Shown: positions 1-11,128, counted from the first letter of the stretch. The stretch: 64,000 bases of DNA from Microcystis panniformis FACHB-1757 (GCF_001264245.1 NZ_CP011339.1:1-64000), one strand, 5' to 3'. Translations and numbers: made by a program. The notes: a model not told the origin generated them from the sequence alone.

Positions 1-554
1 TGCCCTAGCGGTGGGTGGGGAGACCCGTTTTCGGCAATTGGCCCTAGAAGGTTTAAAAATCGCTAAAAATGACCCTATCCTCGATCTCTGTTGTGGTGCG
101 GGTCAAACCACCCGTTATTTAGTACCCCTATCCGATCGCTGTGTCGGTTTAGATGTCTCTCCCGGGCCTTGGAGCGAGCTAGTTTAGCGGTGCCGCAAGC
201 GCATTATGTGGAGGGATTAGCCGAAAAAATGCCCTTTAATGCCGGAGAATTCGCCTTTGTTCATACTAGCGCCGCTCTCCACGAAATGGAACCGGAGCAG
301 TTAGAGCAAATCCTTAAAGAAGTGTATCGAGTTCTCAGACCGGGGGAATTTTTGCCCTCGTGGATTTTCATCGACCCACTAACCCGCTTTTTTGGCCTTC
401 TTTAGCCCTATTTTTGCAATTATTTGAAACCGATACCGCTTGGCAGTTTATCGATCGGGATCTGATCCGATCTTTACAGGCGATCGGTTTTCGTGATTGT
501 CAACAAAAATTATACGCTGGTGGCAGTTTACAGGTGATTCGAGCGGCCAAGTAA
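1..554 (+). pseudogene. Class I SAM-dependent methyltransferase, 5'-truncated by the window edge and frameshifted
   Basis: Read across three frames, this encodes a Rossmann-fold methyltransferase. The glycine-rich SAM loop DLCCGAGQTT lies near base 90, an acidic strand VGLDVS near 150, and a late motif HEMEPEQLEQILKEVYRVLRPG near 280-340. The last segment ends in the normal beta-strand signature GGSLQVIRAAK at the stop. Frame changes occur near base 170 and again near 350-400. Each looks like one or two missing bases, because the protein continues in the next frame without loss of residues. The substrate cannot be told. The true start lies before the window. It is either a recent pseudogene or a sequencing artefact; several neighbours show the same kind of damage. 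Confidence 0.7.
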
Positions 555-653
555 AGGGATTGACCGGGCAAGATTTTCAGAGGCAGTCGGTCATTTATAC
601 TAAGTAGGGAAGCTGAGTTCGATCGACTCGGTGCCAGTTATTTTTGAGAAGTA

Positions 654-1207
654 ATGACTAGAGCAAAAATTCTACAACCCGATTTAATTTTAGGGGATAC
701 GATTCTCGGTCTCACTCTGGAGATTTTGAGTCAGCATCGGATTAAGGGATTGATTCTCGATGTGGATGATACCCTTGTTCCCCTCCAGGAAACGGCGGTT
801 TCTGACGATTTACAGCGTTGGGTCGATTCCTTGCGTCTTGATCTACCGATTTGGTTGGTCAGCAATAATCTCAGTGAAAATCGGATCGGTGCGATCGCTG
901 ATAATTTACAACTTCCCTACCTTCTCGGTGCGGTGAAACCCTCTCGACGCAAACTCCGGCAAGCGATGGCAGCCATGAGTCTTCCCCCCCAACAAATTGC
1001 TATGGTTGGCGATCGCTTGTTTACCGATTTTTAGCGGGAAATCGTCTGGGAATGTTTACCATTCTGGTGAAACCAATGGTAAATCCCTTGACGGGGGGGG
1101 CAGCTTATCCAATCCACGATTTTGAGGTGTGGATATCACAAATTCTCGGCGTTTCCCTCCATCCGCAGCATTACTTAATAAAACCTGACCAATCCTCACA
1201 GAAGTAA
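654..1207 (+). pseudogene. YqeG-family HAD IIIA-type phosphatase, one frameshift near 1030
   Basis: The N-terminal 125 residues are intact and show the HAD nucleophile motif ILDVDDTLVP, the second motif WLVSNN and the third motif MVGDRLFTD. Then a stop appears (codons GAT TTT TAG). Restoring one base gives GAT GTT TTA and the frame runs on as VLAGNRLGMFTILVKPMVNP to a stop at 1205-1207. The span is 554 bp, exactly one base short of 185 codons, which fits a single missing base. Members of this family are cytosolic phosphatases of the HAD superfamily with poorly defined substrates. A GAGAAG ribosome-binding site precedes the ATG. Confidence 0.8.
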
Positions 1208-1714
1208 ATATTAAAAAATAATTAAGTATAGAGGAAACGATGGAAAAGTAGGAAATACTATAGACAATTTGAAATGAGGTCAGCCGAGATAAAGACCTTA
1301 AATATATGAAAGTCAGTAGATAGAAGGTGCCAGTTTTTGCGGATATACGCCAAAAGCTGGCTCTACTGTTTTTGAGTTTTATCTGTTTGGATGTCATACT
1401 ATAGCGGTTCTCACACTATGTGGCACAGTTAAACCTTTGCTGAACAAGCTTTTTAACATCGATAATGTACCTCTTGCGAACAGGAAACGCTATAAATCCA
1501 GTTGTTAAAGACTGATTATTTATTCTCCGTTTTGCATGGGTGCCTGTCCTGGTATGTAGCCCATACTCAACGGATTTAGGATCACATTACCGTGCGCTGT
1601 TATCGAAAAAATCAATAATTGCCCGAAGAAGATCAAACCAGAGGATGATAGAAAAGTTAGAATTACCCTTGCAACTATGACCCTAGATATTATCCCGAAG
1701 GGGAAGAACGCAAA
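1208..1714. other. Intergenic region without a supportable gene
   Basis: About 500 bases with no reading frame showing protein-like character. The stretch 1400-1500 is AT-rich with a short palindromic feel (CTATAGCGGTTCTCACAC). A reverse open frame at 1056-1397 overlaps the end of the phosphatase gene and shows no recognisable motif, so it is left out. Confidence 0.5.
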
Positions 1715-2461
1715 GTGGAAGCTGTCAGTAGTGCCGCCATTGATGGTGCGCCGATCGCCTATATTGTCGTCTTAGCCGCCATTGTCACCACCCTTTCTTT
1801 TATTCCCTTCTCCATTGTCCTCGCTTCTGGCGGTAGTATGCCCCTCAGTCAAGCGGTTTTTCCCCTCTTGGGTTGGTTACTCGGCCCGATCGCTGGAGCG
1901 ATCGCTAGTGGCATTGGGTCCTTAATTGGGGCTTTCCTTGCCCCTACACAGCAGGAATTCCCGCTATTTCGGTCTTTGGGGCGATTTTGTCTAGTTTTGT
2001 GGCGGGAACGATGGTTTTAGGCAAAAAACGCCGTTATTGGTGGTTAGGATTAACGTTAATTTTTCTGATTCCCCTGTTTATCTACGCTAACCGGGCGATC
2101 GGACTGAACGGCATTTCGCCACGAATCTTTATTGCCGGGGCTTTCGTCGATTGGTCAGCTTTGGTATTATTTATCCTACCAACCCGGACTCTTTTTACCC
2201 ATTGGATCAAAGGCAGCAATTTGGCCCTAGTAGCGGCGGGAATTTTTGGGGTACCTGGACCGCCAGCGGCCTCTCCCATTTAGGGGCCGTCGCCATTACC
2301 TACTCGATTTTTAACTGGCCCGAAGAAGTCTGGATCGCTTTAATTGGGATCGTTCCCCTAGAAAATCTGATTCGTTCCTTTGTCGGTATGGTGATCGGTT
2401 GTGGTGTGATTGCCGGTTTACGGGCGATCGGTCTGGTCAAATCACGAGAGGCGATCTACTA
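1715..2461 (+). pseudogene. Multi-spanning membrane protein of unknown function, two frameshifts
   Basis: Three consecutive frames encode one hydrophobic protein. The first part (from GTG at 1715) contains two membrane segments, IAYIVVLAAIVTTLSFIPFS and a glycine-rich GWLLGPIAGAIASGIGSLIG. A frame change near 1945-1960 leads to a second part with SSFVAGTMVLGKKRR and two further membrane segments. A second change near 2245 leads to the C-terminus with GAVAITYSIFNWPEEVW and a last membrane helix. The repeated Gly-Pro-Ile/Gly-Ala pattern resembles substrate-binding membrane components of ECF-type transporters, but this is only a resemblance. Upstream, the same frame is open from 1661 without an ATG, so the start is uncertain. 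Confidence 0.5.
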
Positions 2462-2787
2462 GACCTCTTGTAAAAATCAAAAATTGTTGTTAGGGTTAGG
2501 AGTCAGTAGCCGTCGTCGGAGTCAGGAGAAGAAAAAAGACAAGAGACGACTAGACTATCCATAAAACCTAAGATTATGTCGAATTTATCCGAGCTTTTAG
2601 ATATTGTGACCCAATAGCGGCTCGATAACTTATTTTTGCAGGAGGGCTACTGAAATGGGAATACAGCAGTTATCTTAAATGGTGACATAGGAGTTTTCCT
2701 TTTGGGGTGTGGGGTGTAGGGTGTCGGGACGGACGCAAGGGCAAGAATTGCCGCGTTGCGTCCAACCCCCACCGAAAAAAAAGAGAA
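2462..2787. other. Intergenic region
   Basis: No gene is supported. It contains short purine-rich low-complexity sequence (2515-2550) and a 13-codon frame beginning ATGTCGAATTTATCC at 2577 that ends at TAG. This could be the start of a decayed gene but is too short to assign. Confidence 0.4.
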
Positions 2788-3776
2788 CTAGCGTTTAAGC
2801 CAACTCATCATTGCCCGCAGGTCTTGGCCGACTTCTTCGATCGAATGTTCTGCTTCTTGACGACGCATAGCGGTGAAACCCGGTTTACCTGCTTGATTTT
2901 CGAGGACAAACTCTCTGGCAAATTGTCCCGATTGAATTTCCCCGAGGATTTTCCGCATTTCGGTCTTAGTCGCTTCCGTCACCACCCGCGGACCGCGAGT
3001 GTAGTCACCGTACTCGGCTGTATTGGAAATACTATCGCGCTTTTGGCCAAACCGCCTCGACGATCAGATCGACGATCAGTTTCACCTCGTGTAAACACTC
3101 AAAATAGGCTAATTCGGGCTGATAACCAGCTTCCACGAGGGTTTCAAAGCCAGCTTTAATTAAAGCACTTAAACCACCGCATAATACTGCCTGTTCGCCA
3201 AAAAGGTCGGTTTCTGTTTCCTCGCGGAAAGTGGTTTCCAAAACCCCGGCCCGAGTGCCACCGATACCTTTAGCGTAGGCCATCGCTCGATCGCGTGCTT
3301 GGCCGGTAGCATCTTGATAGACGGCGAATAAACAGGGGACTCCTTGACCTTGTTCGTAGGTGCGACGGACGAGATGGCCGGTCCTTTGGGGGCAACCATA
3401 ACCACATCGACATTATCCGGGGGAACCACTTGACCGAAATGAATATTAAAGCCGTGGGCAAAAGACAAAACCTTGCCTGGGCTTAAATTCGGGGCAATTT
3501 CGTGGAGATAAATCGTTTTCTGCACTTCATCCGGTAAGAGGATCATGATCCAGTCGGCAATTTTAGCGGCTTGGGCCACATCATAAACCGGAATACCGGC
3601 TTCTTTGGCTTTGATTGCCGATTTACTGCCGGGATATAGACCAACAATCACATTAACGCCACTATCCTTGAGATTTAATGCGTGGGCATGACCCTGGGAA
3701 CCATAACCAATAATAGCGATCGTTTTCCCGCTAATAAATCTAAATTGGCATCCTCATCATAGTACATTCGTGCCAT
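2788..3776 (-). pseudogene. ilvC: Ketol-acid reductoisomerase, three apparent frameshifts
   Basis: IlvC converts acetolactate or acetohydroxybutyrate to the dihydroxy acid in branched-chain amino acid synthesis, using NADPH and Mg2+. The protein can be followed from MARMYYDEDANLDLLAGK (start at 3776) through the NADPH loop IGYGSQGHAHALNLKDSG, VMVAPKGP, ETDLFGEQAVLCGG and LAYFECLHEVKLIVD to the C-terminus EEVGQDLRAMMSWLKR at 2788. Breaks lie near 3730 (a five-A run in GGGAAAAACG appears shortened), near 3385 (in a G run) and near 3050. Because ilvC is normally a single-copy essential gene, three independent frameshifts in homopolymer-like runs argue for sequence error rather than a dead gene. 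The orientation is opposite to the flanking genes. Confidence 0.9.
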
Positions 3777-4340
3777 CGAACTCGCTCCTTAACTTCTTTT
3801 GTCACTGTGCAAACTCCTAATTATACGGGAAAATCACGCCCGTCAGAAGCATTTGAGCGCCGGTTTCCTGGAGTCACGAAAAAATAGTGTCTAAAAAAAT
3901 GAACTAGGCTAATCCGCTTCGCGCTTGATTAGCTTTGGAAACGCTAATCTCACAGATTTTGTGCTTTTGACGCTTCCTTTGGCAGACTTACCGTTTGAGT
4001 CCTGACGGCTCGACTAGGCAGCGGTTTTACCATCCACGTCTGACGACGCTAGTTCCTAACACCGTGGCTAAATATTTAGTTTTAGCCAGAAATATCTAAG
4101 GGACAAAACCTAATTGACCAATTGTCAATAGAGTTTTCAATGCGCTCACCCTGAGACTTTCTTGAGTATTTATATTTAGTGAATTGTTCGGCTTTTTCTG
4201 TCTTTTCCTTTGTCTTTTTCCACCTGCGGAATTTGGGTTGTATTGATTCGGACAATACCGATGAGCCTTTCTCTGTCAAATCTTGAGGAGTCTTGCGTTT
4301 CATTTTTGAATTGGCGTTGTTTTACTCCCTGATGGAATGA
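3777..4340. other. Intergenic region with possible decayed mobile sequence
   Basis: No intact gene. 3880-4080 has the look of the non-coding tail of an IS200/IS605-type element on the minus strand but lacks a decisive motif. A 73-codon reverse frame at 4082-4303 (Lys/Glu rich) has no recognisable features. The stretch at 4295-4320 (GAGGAGTCTTGCGTTTCATT) is nearly repeated at 5816-5835 on the other side of the TPR gene. Confidence 0.35.
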
Positions 4341-4422
4341 GCAGTTGAGGCAGCATTAACTTGAGCGATCGCATTTAAAGGTAAAGATTGAACAGGCCGA
4401 ATGTTTTAGGTTTACCTTGAGT
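4341..4422 (-). repeat. Duplicated remnant of the TPR gene's 5' region
   Basis: Bases 4341-4422 repeat, with a few changes, pieces found at 5598-5665 and 5744-5770 at the head of the TPR gene: CAGTTGAGGCAGCATT..., GAGCGATCGCATTTAAAG and TGTTTTAGGTTTAC. The segment lies just beyond the TPR stop codon, so a tandem copy of the gene, or of its leader, has been mostly deleted. This remnant preserves the sequence CATTTAAAGGTAAAGATTG. The TPR gene itself has one G fewer at that place, which is useful for diagnosing its frameshift. Confidence 0.7.
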
Positions 4423-5726
4423 TTATTGCTGTAATTCTTTCAACAAATCTAAGACTTTTTGAGCTTGTGCTGTGTCACCCTGTTGCTGATATAAATTGGC
4501 TGCTTTTTCCAAGTCGGTGATCGCTTTTTGACGGTTTCCTGACATTTCATAGACAAGCCCTCGCAGGTTGTAAGCATCAGCATAGTTAGGATCGAGGCGA
4601 ATTGCTTGGGTGTAGTCGGCGATCACTTTTTGATATTCTTTTAATTGACCATAGGCATTACCTCGAAAAAGATAAGCACGAGCATCGTTAGGATTGAGGC
4701 GAATTGCTTGGGTGTAGTCGGCGATCGCTTTTTGATATTCCCCTAACTCAAAATATGCGTCGCCTCGAAGAATGTAAGCAATAGCATCGTTAGGATTGAG
4801 ACGTATCGCCAGGTTAAATTGTGCCAGCGATTGCACAAAATTTCCTTTTTTCCATTCCTCTATTCCATAATTAAAAAACAACTCGGCAAAGGCTAGTTTA
4901 GAATTAGGATTTGATCGAATGCTATCGATCAAATCCTGAGTTACTTTGATTAAATCTATGGTTGTCTGGTATGCTTCTGTATCTCCCTGTTTTTGAAGTA
5001 ATTCTGCCGCTTTTCGTAGCTCTGTGATCTGATTTTCTAAATCTCCTAAACCCTTATATGCCATTGCCATGCCCATGTAAGCTTGAGCATAGTCGGGTTT
5101 GAGTTGAATCGCTTGGCTAAAATCGACAATTGCACCATCAAAATCTGCTTTGTCATATTTATCCATCGCCTGAACAAAAAAATCCTTAGCATTCCTTCCA
5201 TTGGAAAAATATTGAGCGAGCGCGTTAGTAGTGGAGATACTTTGTTGAGGTGTTCTTAATTTATTCTGAGCAATTTCTCGGCCACTAATTGCTTGAGTGA
5301 AATTAGGATTAAGTCGTATTGCTTGAGCATAATCGGCGATCGCTTTTTGAGAATCTCCTAATTGATCATACAAAGTTGCTCGGTTATAGTAAGCTACTGC
5401 TGAATTGGGATTAAAGCGAATAAATTGGTTATAATCAGCCAGGGCTTGGTCATATTGCTGTAAACGACTATAGGCAATTCCTCTGTTGCCATAGGCTTGA
5501 GCATAGTTAGGATTAAGACGAATGGCTTCATTAAAACTATTAATGGCAGCCTCTAGATCACCTTGTTGTAATCTTTTTACTCCCTGATTGAAAAAGTCCA
5601 GAGCAGTTGAGGCAGCATTGACTTGAGCGATCGCATTTAAAGTAAAGATTGAACGGGCCGAGGGAGAGAAAGGAAGCCTAAACCGAGACAGAGGGTAATT
5701 AAGATAGAGAAAGGACGGAGAAACAT
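4423..5726 (-). CDS. Secreted or periplasmic tetratricopeptide (TPR) repeat protein, frameshift after the signal peptide
   Basis: The mature region holds eight or so TPR units, each with the pattern A-x-Y-x-x-R-G...A-x-x-D-Y-x-x-A-I-x-L-N-P-N, for example DYTQAIRLNPNDARAYLFRG. TPRs form helical scaffolds for protein partners; no catalytic domain is visible. The best start is the ATG at 5726: an AAGGA ribosome-binding site lies 8 bases before it, and it opens a classic signal peptide (MFLRPFSILITLCLGLGF). That frame stops after PVQSLL, whereas the TPR part is in the next frame. One extra C, as kept in the duplicated remnant near 4380, would join them as QSLPLNAIAQVNAAS. An alternative TTG at 5745 in the TPR frame has no ribosome-binding site. 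Confidence 0.8.
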
Positions 5727-6285
5727 GATTGATTTTCCTTGACAATGTTTTAGGTTTACGTTGAGTTTATTTTTGTATTATTTTAATAACTTCTAAGATT
5801 TCTTGAACTTTTGTCTTGAGGAGTCCTGCGTTTCATTTTTGAATTGGCGGGCTGTGAAAATGCCTCTTAGCTTAAAACCCGATGCCCGACCCCCGACACC
5901 CTGCCCCCACGAAAAACTTTTTGCCGCAACCCCTAACTAGGGAAAGCTGACTTGATCTAGTGGAGCAGAAAAAAAAGGGGGGGTAATGGCCAATTTTTAG
6001 CTTGGACTTGGTTCTTTCACCAAAATTGAGTACAATGTCACTATCAATAGGCACTTCCTCTCCTCTCACCCAGTTAAGATTAACCTCGATCTGAACACAG
6101 ATAATCGGGTTATTTAGGGACGAAATAGCTTCTCTCCTTCTCGATTTTTACCTTTTCTGGGTAATTTACCCAGTCAGGATCGTTTATAGACTGATTTACT
6201 GCCTTGATCGACCCTAGATAAAATCAGGTCAAAAATTATTTGCTTTGTTAATCACTAATTCTCTTAGAGCTGCCCAGGAAAATCT
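5727..6285. promoter_or_regulatory. Divergent intergenic region between the TPR gene and the pil operon
   Basis: About 560 bases separate the divergent TPR gene and pilM, so both promoters must lie here. The stretch 5870-5985 contains C-rich and A-rich low-complexity sequence common in Microcystis spacers. No clear -35/-10 pair with good spacing could be fixed. A 65-codon reverse frame at 5872-6069 has no protein-like features. Confidence 0.4.
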
Positions 6286-7398
6286 ATGGTAAGTTTTTTT
6301 AAAAAGCTATTGACAAAAAAACCTCAAGGTGTTGGGTTAGAGATCACCCCAGAGCGCATTAACATAGCTCAGATCGCCAAACAGGGACAAAATTATCAAT
6401 TAGTTAAATGTTGTTCGTCGGATATCCCGGAAGGCATCTTTGAGGAGGGAAAAATCGTCGATTCCCCCGCTTTAGCGGAATTAATCCAAGAAGTCCTCAA
6501 GGAAAATAAAATTAACAGCAAACGAGTCGCTACTGGGTGTGCCGATGCGCGAGTCAATTATCCGGATGATCCCCATTCCCTCGGAATTGGACGAATCAGG
6601 AATTGCGAAATCTGGTCTTAAATCATGAGGGCTAGTTTATACCTTCCCTATCCTCGCGAGGAAGTGGATCTCGACTACCAAAAACTAGGCTACTTTCAGG
6701 ATGAAGACGGGATCGAAAAAGTGCAGGTTTTGCTGGTAGCCACTCGTCGGGAGATTACCGATGCCTACATGGAAACCTTCCAACAGGCAGGATTACAGGT
6801 AGATGTGCTAGAAATTAATAGTTTTGCCCTAATTCGGACGATTCGCGAGCATTTGCGACAGTTTAGTTCCAATGAAGCCGCCGTTATTGTTGATATAGAA
6901 TTGATAACACGGAAATTGCCATCGTGGTGGACGGCGTTCCCAATTTTCCCGCACTGTCCCCATCGGCACTTTCCAGTACAAAATGCCCTCTCCAGGGCGA
7001 TGAATTTGCCCACCTCCCCGCAGTCCTGAGATTCTTTTGGGGATGACAATTCCGATTATTGCTTTGATAGTCTTAGCACCAATACCGGCACTTCCGGGGC
7101 CCCTACTAACGCCGGGATGACGGCACTGATGCGCGTTTTAGGGGAATTAACCGATGAGTTACGGCGATCAATTAATTTCTATCTTAACCAAAGTGATGAC
7201 CTGGAAATCGTCCAATTACTTTTAGCCGGTCCCGGGGCGGTTTAGCGCACTAGACGAATACTTTACTCAACGTCTCAGCGTCCCACCATGGCAATCGATC
7301 CGATCGCATCACTGAACTTAGATACAACTCAAGAGATTCCTAATACCGAAAGACCGGGATTAGGAACAGTTCTCGGTTTAGGATTACGGGAGGTATAG
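6286..7398 (+). pseudogene. pilM: Type IV pilus assembly ATPase-like protein PilM, several frameshifts
   Basis: PilM is the actin-like cytoplasmic protein that binds the N-terminal tail of PilN and links the pilus inner-membrane platform to the motors. The start MVSFFKKLLTKKPQGVGLEI and the phrase INIAQIAKQGQNYQLVK are typical. Later fragments include YLPYPREEVDLDYQKLGYF, QAGLQVDVLEINSFALIRT, the nucleotide-fold strand DNTEIAIVVDGVPNFSRTV in a shifted frame, MTALMRVLGELTDELRRSI and IVQLLLAGPGA, ending GLGTVLGLGLREV. The full span (370 codons) equals the family's usual length. At least four frame changes occur (near 6570, 6620, 6895 and 7020-7240). It leads the pilM-N-O-Q operon. Confidence 0.85.
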
Positions 7399-7407
7399 AC
7401 AAAAATT

Positions 7408-8168
7408 ATGTATAGTCTTGACGTTAATTTTCTTAAGGATCGCCATCTTACCAAACGGGAAAGGAACCCCCGCAGCCAAGATTTCCACCGCTATTAACCT
7501 GCGTAAACAAACACCCCTGTTGATCGGTGTGGGAGTGGGGGCCGGATTATTGACACTGACGGGATTACTCGGTTTAATCCTCGGTTGGCAAACCAGCGAA
7601 ACTCAGGCCCTAATTCAGCAACTGGATGCGGAATTAGGTCAACTGCAAGCCCAAGCAAAAAGCTAGAAGACATGAAGCGCAACTAACGGCGGTAGGAGAA
7701 GAAAATGAAGCTCTGGTAACGTATTCAATCAGATTAGGCCTTGGTCAGCTATTCTTCAGGAAATTCCCTGCCAAACTCCCCCTAGTGTCCAGCTAACCAG
7801 TGTGCAGCAGTGGAGGTTCCCGCTGCCCCAGATCAAGGGCAACAGAATCGGGCTACTCGCTTAAAAATCAGTGGTTTTGCCAGTTAATACGAAGCAGTCA
7901 ATGATTATCTCTTAACCCTACAAGCTTCTCCTTTTTTACAGGGTAGGCAAACGGTGATCGAAAGTGCTGCCCTGGCCGATTACCCGTAGAGGTGGATAAT
8001 CAGTACAAAATATTAATGTTACTTTCCCCAAGCGGTTCAATTTGTGATCACCGCCCAATTAAGTATACTCCCGCTACGGAACAACTGCCCAATCTCGCCC
8101 GGAATGGAGCGATCGGAGTTATCACTAGGATTAACACTCTCAAACGCCAAGGAGCCATTCAACCATGA
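7408..8168 (+). pseudogene. pilN: Type IV pilus alignment protein PilN, several frameshifts
   Basis: It begins MYSLDVNFLKDR, the cytoplasmic tail that docks into PilM, nine bases after the pilM stop. A single membrane helix follows in a second frame (TPLLIGVGVGAGLLTLTGLL), then a Gln/Glu-rich coiled coil, LIQQLDAELGQLQAQAK. Downstream pieces PWSAILQEIPCQTPPSVQLT and NLARNGAIGVITRINTLKRQ are typical of the periplasmic domain. At least four frame changes are needed to join them. The stop TGA at 8166-8168 overlaps the pilO start as ATGA, the normal translational coupling in this operon. Confidence 0.8.
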
Positions 8169-8978
8169 CTTTACCGAAGAATTTGAAGATCGGGAATTAG
8201 AGGAATTTGAGGAGTATCCTATCGCTTTCGGGATAACTTTTACTCCCCGCAATAGTGGCATCGCTGCCGCTGTGCTAGGTTTACTTGGCTCTTTCTATCT
8301 GCTTTTTAACTGGGTGATGCCCGCTTATGATACCTTGCAACAGTTGCAAAACGATGCAGCTGGCAAACAACAACAGATAGATCAACAAAAAAAGCGGTCT
8401 CGGACCGGCCGAATTAGCAAAAATTGAGAGTCAGTTGCAACAAAAAGAGGCAACTAAAACAGCAAATTCTCGCGCTTTTTGCTCAGAAAAGAACTTAAGC
8501 ACAATTCTCTTAGATATTAGCAAGATCTTTAAGTTCTCGCAATGTTAAGCTGATTAGTTTCCAACCCCAAGTACTAGAACCAGTGGTGGTTTCGATGGTT
8601 CCCTCGGTAGCGCGGTTAATAATAAGCTCAAAACGTCAAACTCTTAACGTCAAGATCGAAGGGAATATGCTAACACTCAAGAGGTTATTCGGGATTTAGA
8701 AAGATTACAGCCGCTCATTTTGCTCAACAGTCTCAATACCAGATGGAAAAGGAAGGATCGGCGGTTCAAGTGGTTAGTACTGCAACAATAAAGCCACTAT
8801 CGTTCCCCAAGGCGATCAACCCGTTACTACCACCTTTCTTCTCGATGTGATTATTCCTCTCAATGCTGAAGAATTGGCGAAATTAGCACCGCCCCCCCCG
8901 CCGAAGGTCAACCCCCGCCGAAGGTCAACCCCCGCTAGTCCGCGCCATAATAGTTTTCAATCCGGTGTGAGTGTTTAG
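8165..8978 (+). pseudogene. pilO: Type IV pilus alignment protein PilO, several frameshifts and a 17-bp tandem duplication
   Basis: PilO pairs with PilN in the inner-membrane alignment complex. The ATG at 8165 overlaps the pilN stop. After one missing base in the first codons the protein reads EEFEDRELEEFEEYPIAFGI, then a membrane helix IAAAVLGLLGSFYLLFNWVM and a coiled coil. The rest is broken into short frames (for example FLLDVIIPLNAEELAKLAPPP). The proline-rich C-terminus contains a 17-bp direct repeat at 8898-8931 (CCGCCGAAGGTCAACCC twice), which is not a multiple of three and so itself changes the final frame. The stop at 8976-8978 is the most likely end but is uncertain. Confidence 0.75.
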
Positions 8979-9022
8979 TTTTTGTCCGTTGAATACCCCA
9001 ATTGTTGAGGAGTGAAATTAAA

Positions 9023-11111
9023 GTGAATTCGTCCCGTTATGCTCTGTTTGTCCCCCAAATTGCCTCGTTTTATTGATGGCTCCCCTGAGCACTTTGGCCG
9101 AAACCCCCGAGTCCTTCGATGGTTCAGAGTTAAAATCGACTACATCAAAAATTGAATTTTCGCAAGAGTTTAGTCAAGAAAATTTACAAAAAAGACCTAA
9201 GAATTTCGTTCCACCCCCGATGCCGTACAAAAGGAGATCAGCGATCGCATTTTAGCTAGTGAAAAACTGCTCGCCCAAAGTGCGCCCCTTGTCCCCAACC
9301 CGAAATTATCATTCAAGGCGCACCCCAAGCCCCCGGCGCTCCCACCTACCCCGGGCCGTCGCCCCACCGGTGGGAGATATTGCCATCTCTAACATCGATG
9401 CTAGTGCCGAAAAGGTCAAATTCGAGCGTAATATGATTGTACCTCGTGTTTTACTCCGGAAGCTTCCGCTAGAGAAGTGTTAATGACCCTTGCTAACTAT
9501 GCCGGTTATAACGTCGTTTTCACCAGCGCCCAGGGGGAAACTAACGCCACCTCTCAGACAGTTTCCTTAGAATTTACTAACGAATCGGTGGAAAACATTT
9601 TTAATGCCGTATTGTTAATTTCTGGACTCCAGGCCAACCGTCAGGGTACAACTATCTTTGTTGGGGCGCAATTACCCCAAGGCGCTCGTAATCTGATTAG
9701 CCGCACCCTGCGTCTCAACCAAGTTAAATCCGTCGCCGCCGCCACTTTCCTCGCTACCCAAGGGGCAGAATACCAGCGTTTAGTTACCCAAACCGAGGAT
9801 ATCGTCGATCCCCTCACCGGACGAGTCATCGGTCGCCGGGATGTTCCTCCCACCCTAGAGCCACTGGCCCCCCAAGAAACGAAAGGCTCAAAAGCTGCCT
9901 TACTTTTAACTGGTTTAAGAGTTGCCGCCGACGAGCGCCTTAATTCTATCAATTTAATCGGCGAAGCGCGGCAAGTCCAGATCGCCACCTCTTTATTAAC
10001 CCAACTAGATGCCCGTCGCCGTCAGGTGGTAGTTAATGTCAAAGTTATCGATGTTAACCTACTCAATACAGACCGTTTTAACAGTAGTTTTTCCTTCGGT
10101 TTTAACGATGGTTTCTTTGTTCAAGATAACGGGGCGGCAGTGCTGAACTTTGGTAATATCAACCCACCCACTAGCTCGACTGTAGGCAGAGCGGGGGCTT
10201 TTGCACAGCCTGTTGTGCCGATTTTCGATATCATATCGGGTACGGGGACAGCAGAAATTCAACCTTTTTTTGACATTCAGAATGGCGCTCCCTTTGGCCG
10301 TGTTAACCAAGGACCCAATGACTTTTCAGGGGGTCTAACACCCTACTCGCGCCCTAGTTTTGGTCGCACTGTTAACCCCTTCCAACCCGGTTTGAGTGAT
10401 GTTAATATTGACCCAGAGACGGGAATAATAGAGTACGAATACGAACCCCCGACCCTATTCCAATATCCCCAAAAATTCCTGATGACCCTGCAAGCCTCAA
10501 TTCAGACAGGAAATGCCAAGATTCTCACCGATCCCTCCCTGGTGGTGCAGGAAGGTCAACAGGCCACCGTTAAGCTCACCGAGAAAGTGCTAGAAAGTGT
10601 GGCGACAAGTGTAGATCCTCTCAGTGGCGTACGCACCACTGTCCCTGTACTGGCCGATGCTGGATTAACTTTAGCGGTAAACATCGATCAGGTGGATGAT
10701 AACGGCTTTATTTCCCTGTCGGTTAGCCCCACTGTTGCCTCTCCGGGATCTCCAATTCGATTTGATAGCGGTGGTCTGACAGTCAACACCCTTACCCCTC
10801 TGATTCGTCGGGAATTGACTTCTGGTTTAATTCGTCTCCGGGATGGACAGAGTTTAATTCTTTCCGGGATTATCCAAGAGCGCCAACAGAGTTCTGAGAC
10901 AAAAGTGCCGATTTTAGGGGATATTCCCATTTTAGGGGCTTTATTCCGCAGTCGTACCAATCGCAACGACCGCTCGGAGGTGATTATTCTCCTCACTCCC
11001 AAAATCATCGAAGATACGGCCACCTCTACCCTCGGCATCAACTATCAACCGGGCCAAGATGCGGCGGAAATGCTTCAGCGTCAAGGTTTCCCCGTGCAGC
11101 CGCGACAGTAA
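9023..11111 (+). CDS. pilQ: Type IV pilus secretin PilQ, frameshifted N-terminus, intact secretin domain
   Basis: PilQ is the outer-membrane ring through which the pilus passes. A GAGGAG ribosome-binding site stands 10 bases before the GTG at 9023. The first 450 bases need three frame changes (near 9070, 9240 and 9470) and include a signal-like segment MAPLSTLAE. From 9477 the frame is open for 544 residues: an N-domain (MLMTLANYAGYNVVFTSAQ), a second domain ending LLTQLDARRRQVVVNVKVID, and the secretin core with GQQATVKLTEKV, LRDGQSLILSGIIQERQQS, KVPILGDIPILGALFR and EVIILLTPKII. It closes the pil operon. A Pro-rich insert at about 10320-10440 is typical of cyanobacterial PilQ. Confidence 0.9.
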
Positions 11112-11128
11112 TCAGTAATCAGTTATAT

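Noticed and set aside
1056..1397. Reverse 113-codon frame
   Set aside because: It overlaps the end of the YqeG-type gene and has no recognisable motif; composition follows the AT-rich spacer.
2707..3159. Forward 150-codon frame opposite ilvC
   Set aside because: It lies antisense to the real IlvC coding sequence, which is confirmed by conserved motifs.
4082..4303. Reverse 73-codon frame rich in Lys and Glu
   Set aside because: No homology recognised, no ribosome-binding site, in a decayed region.
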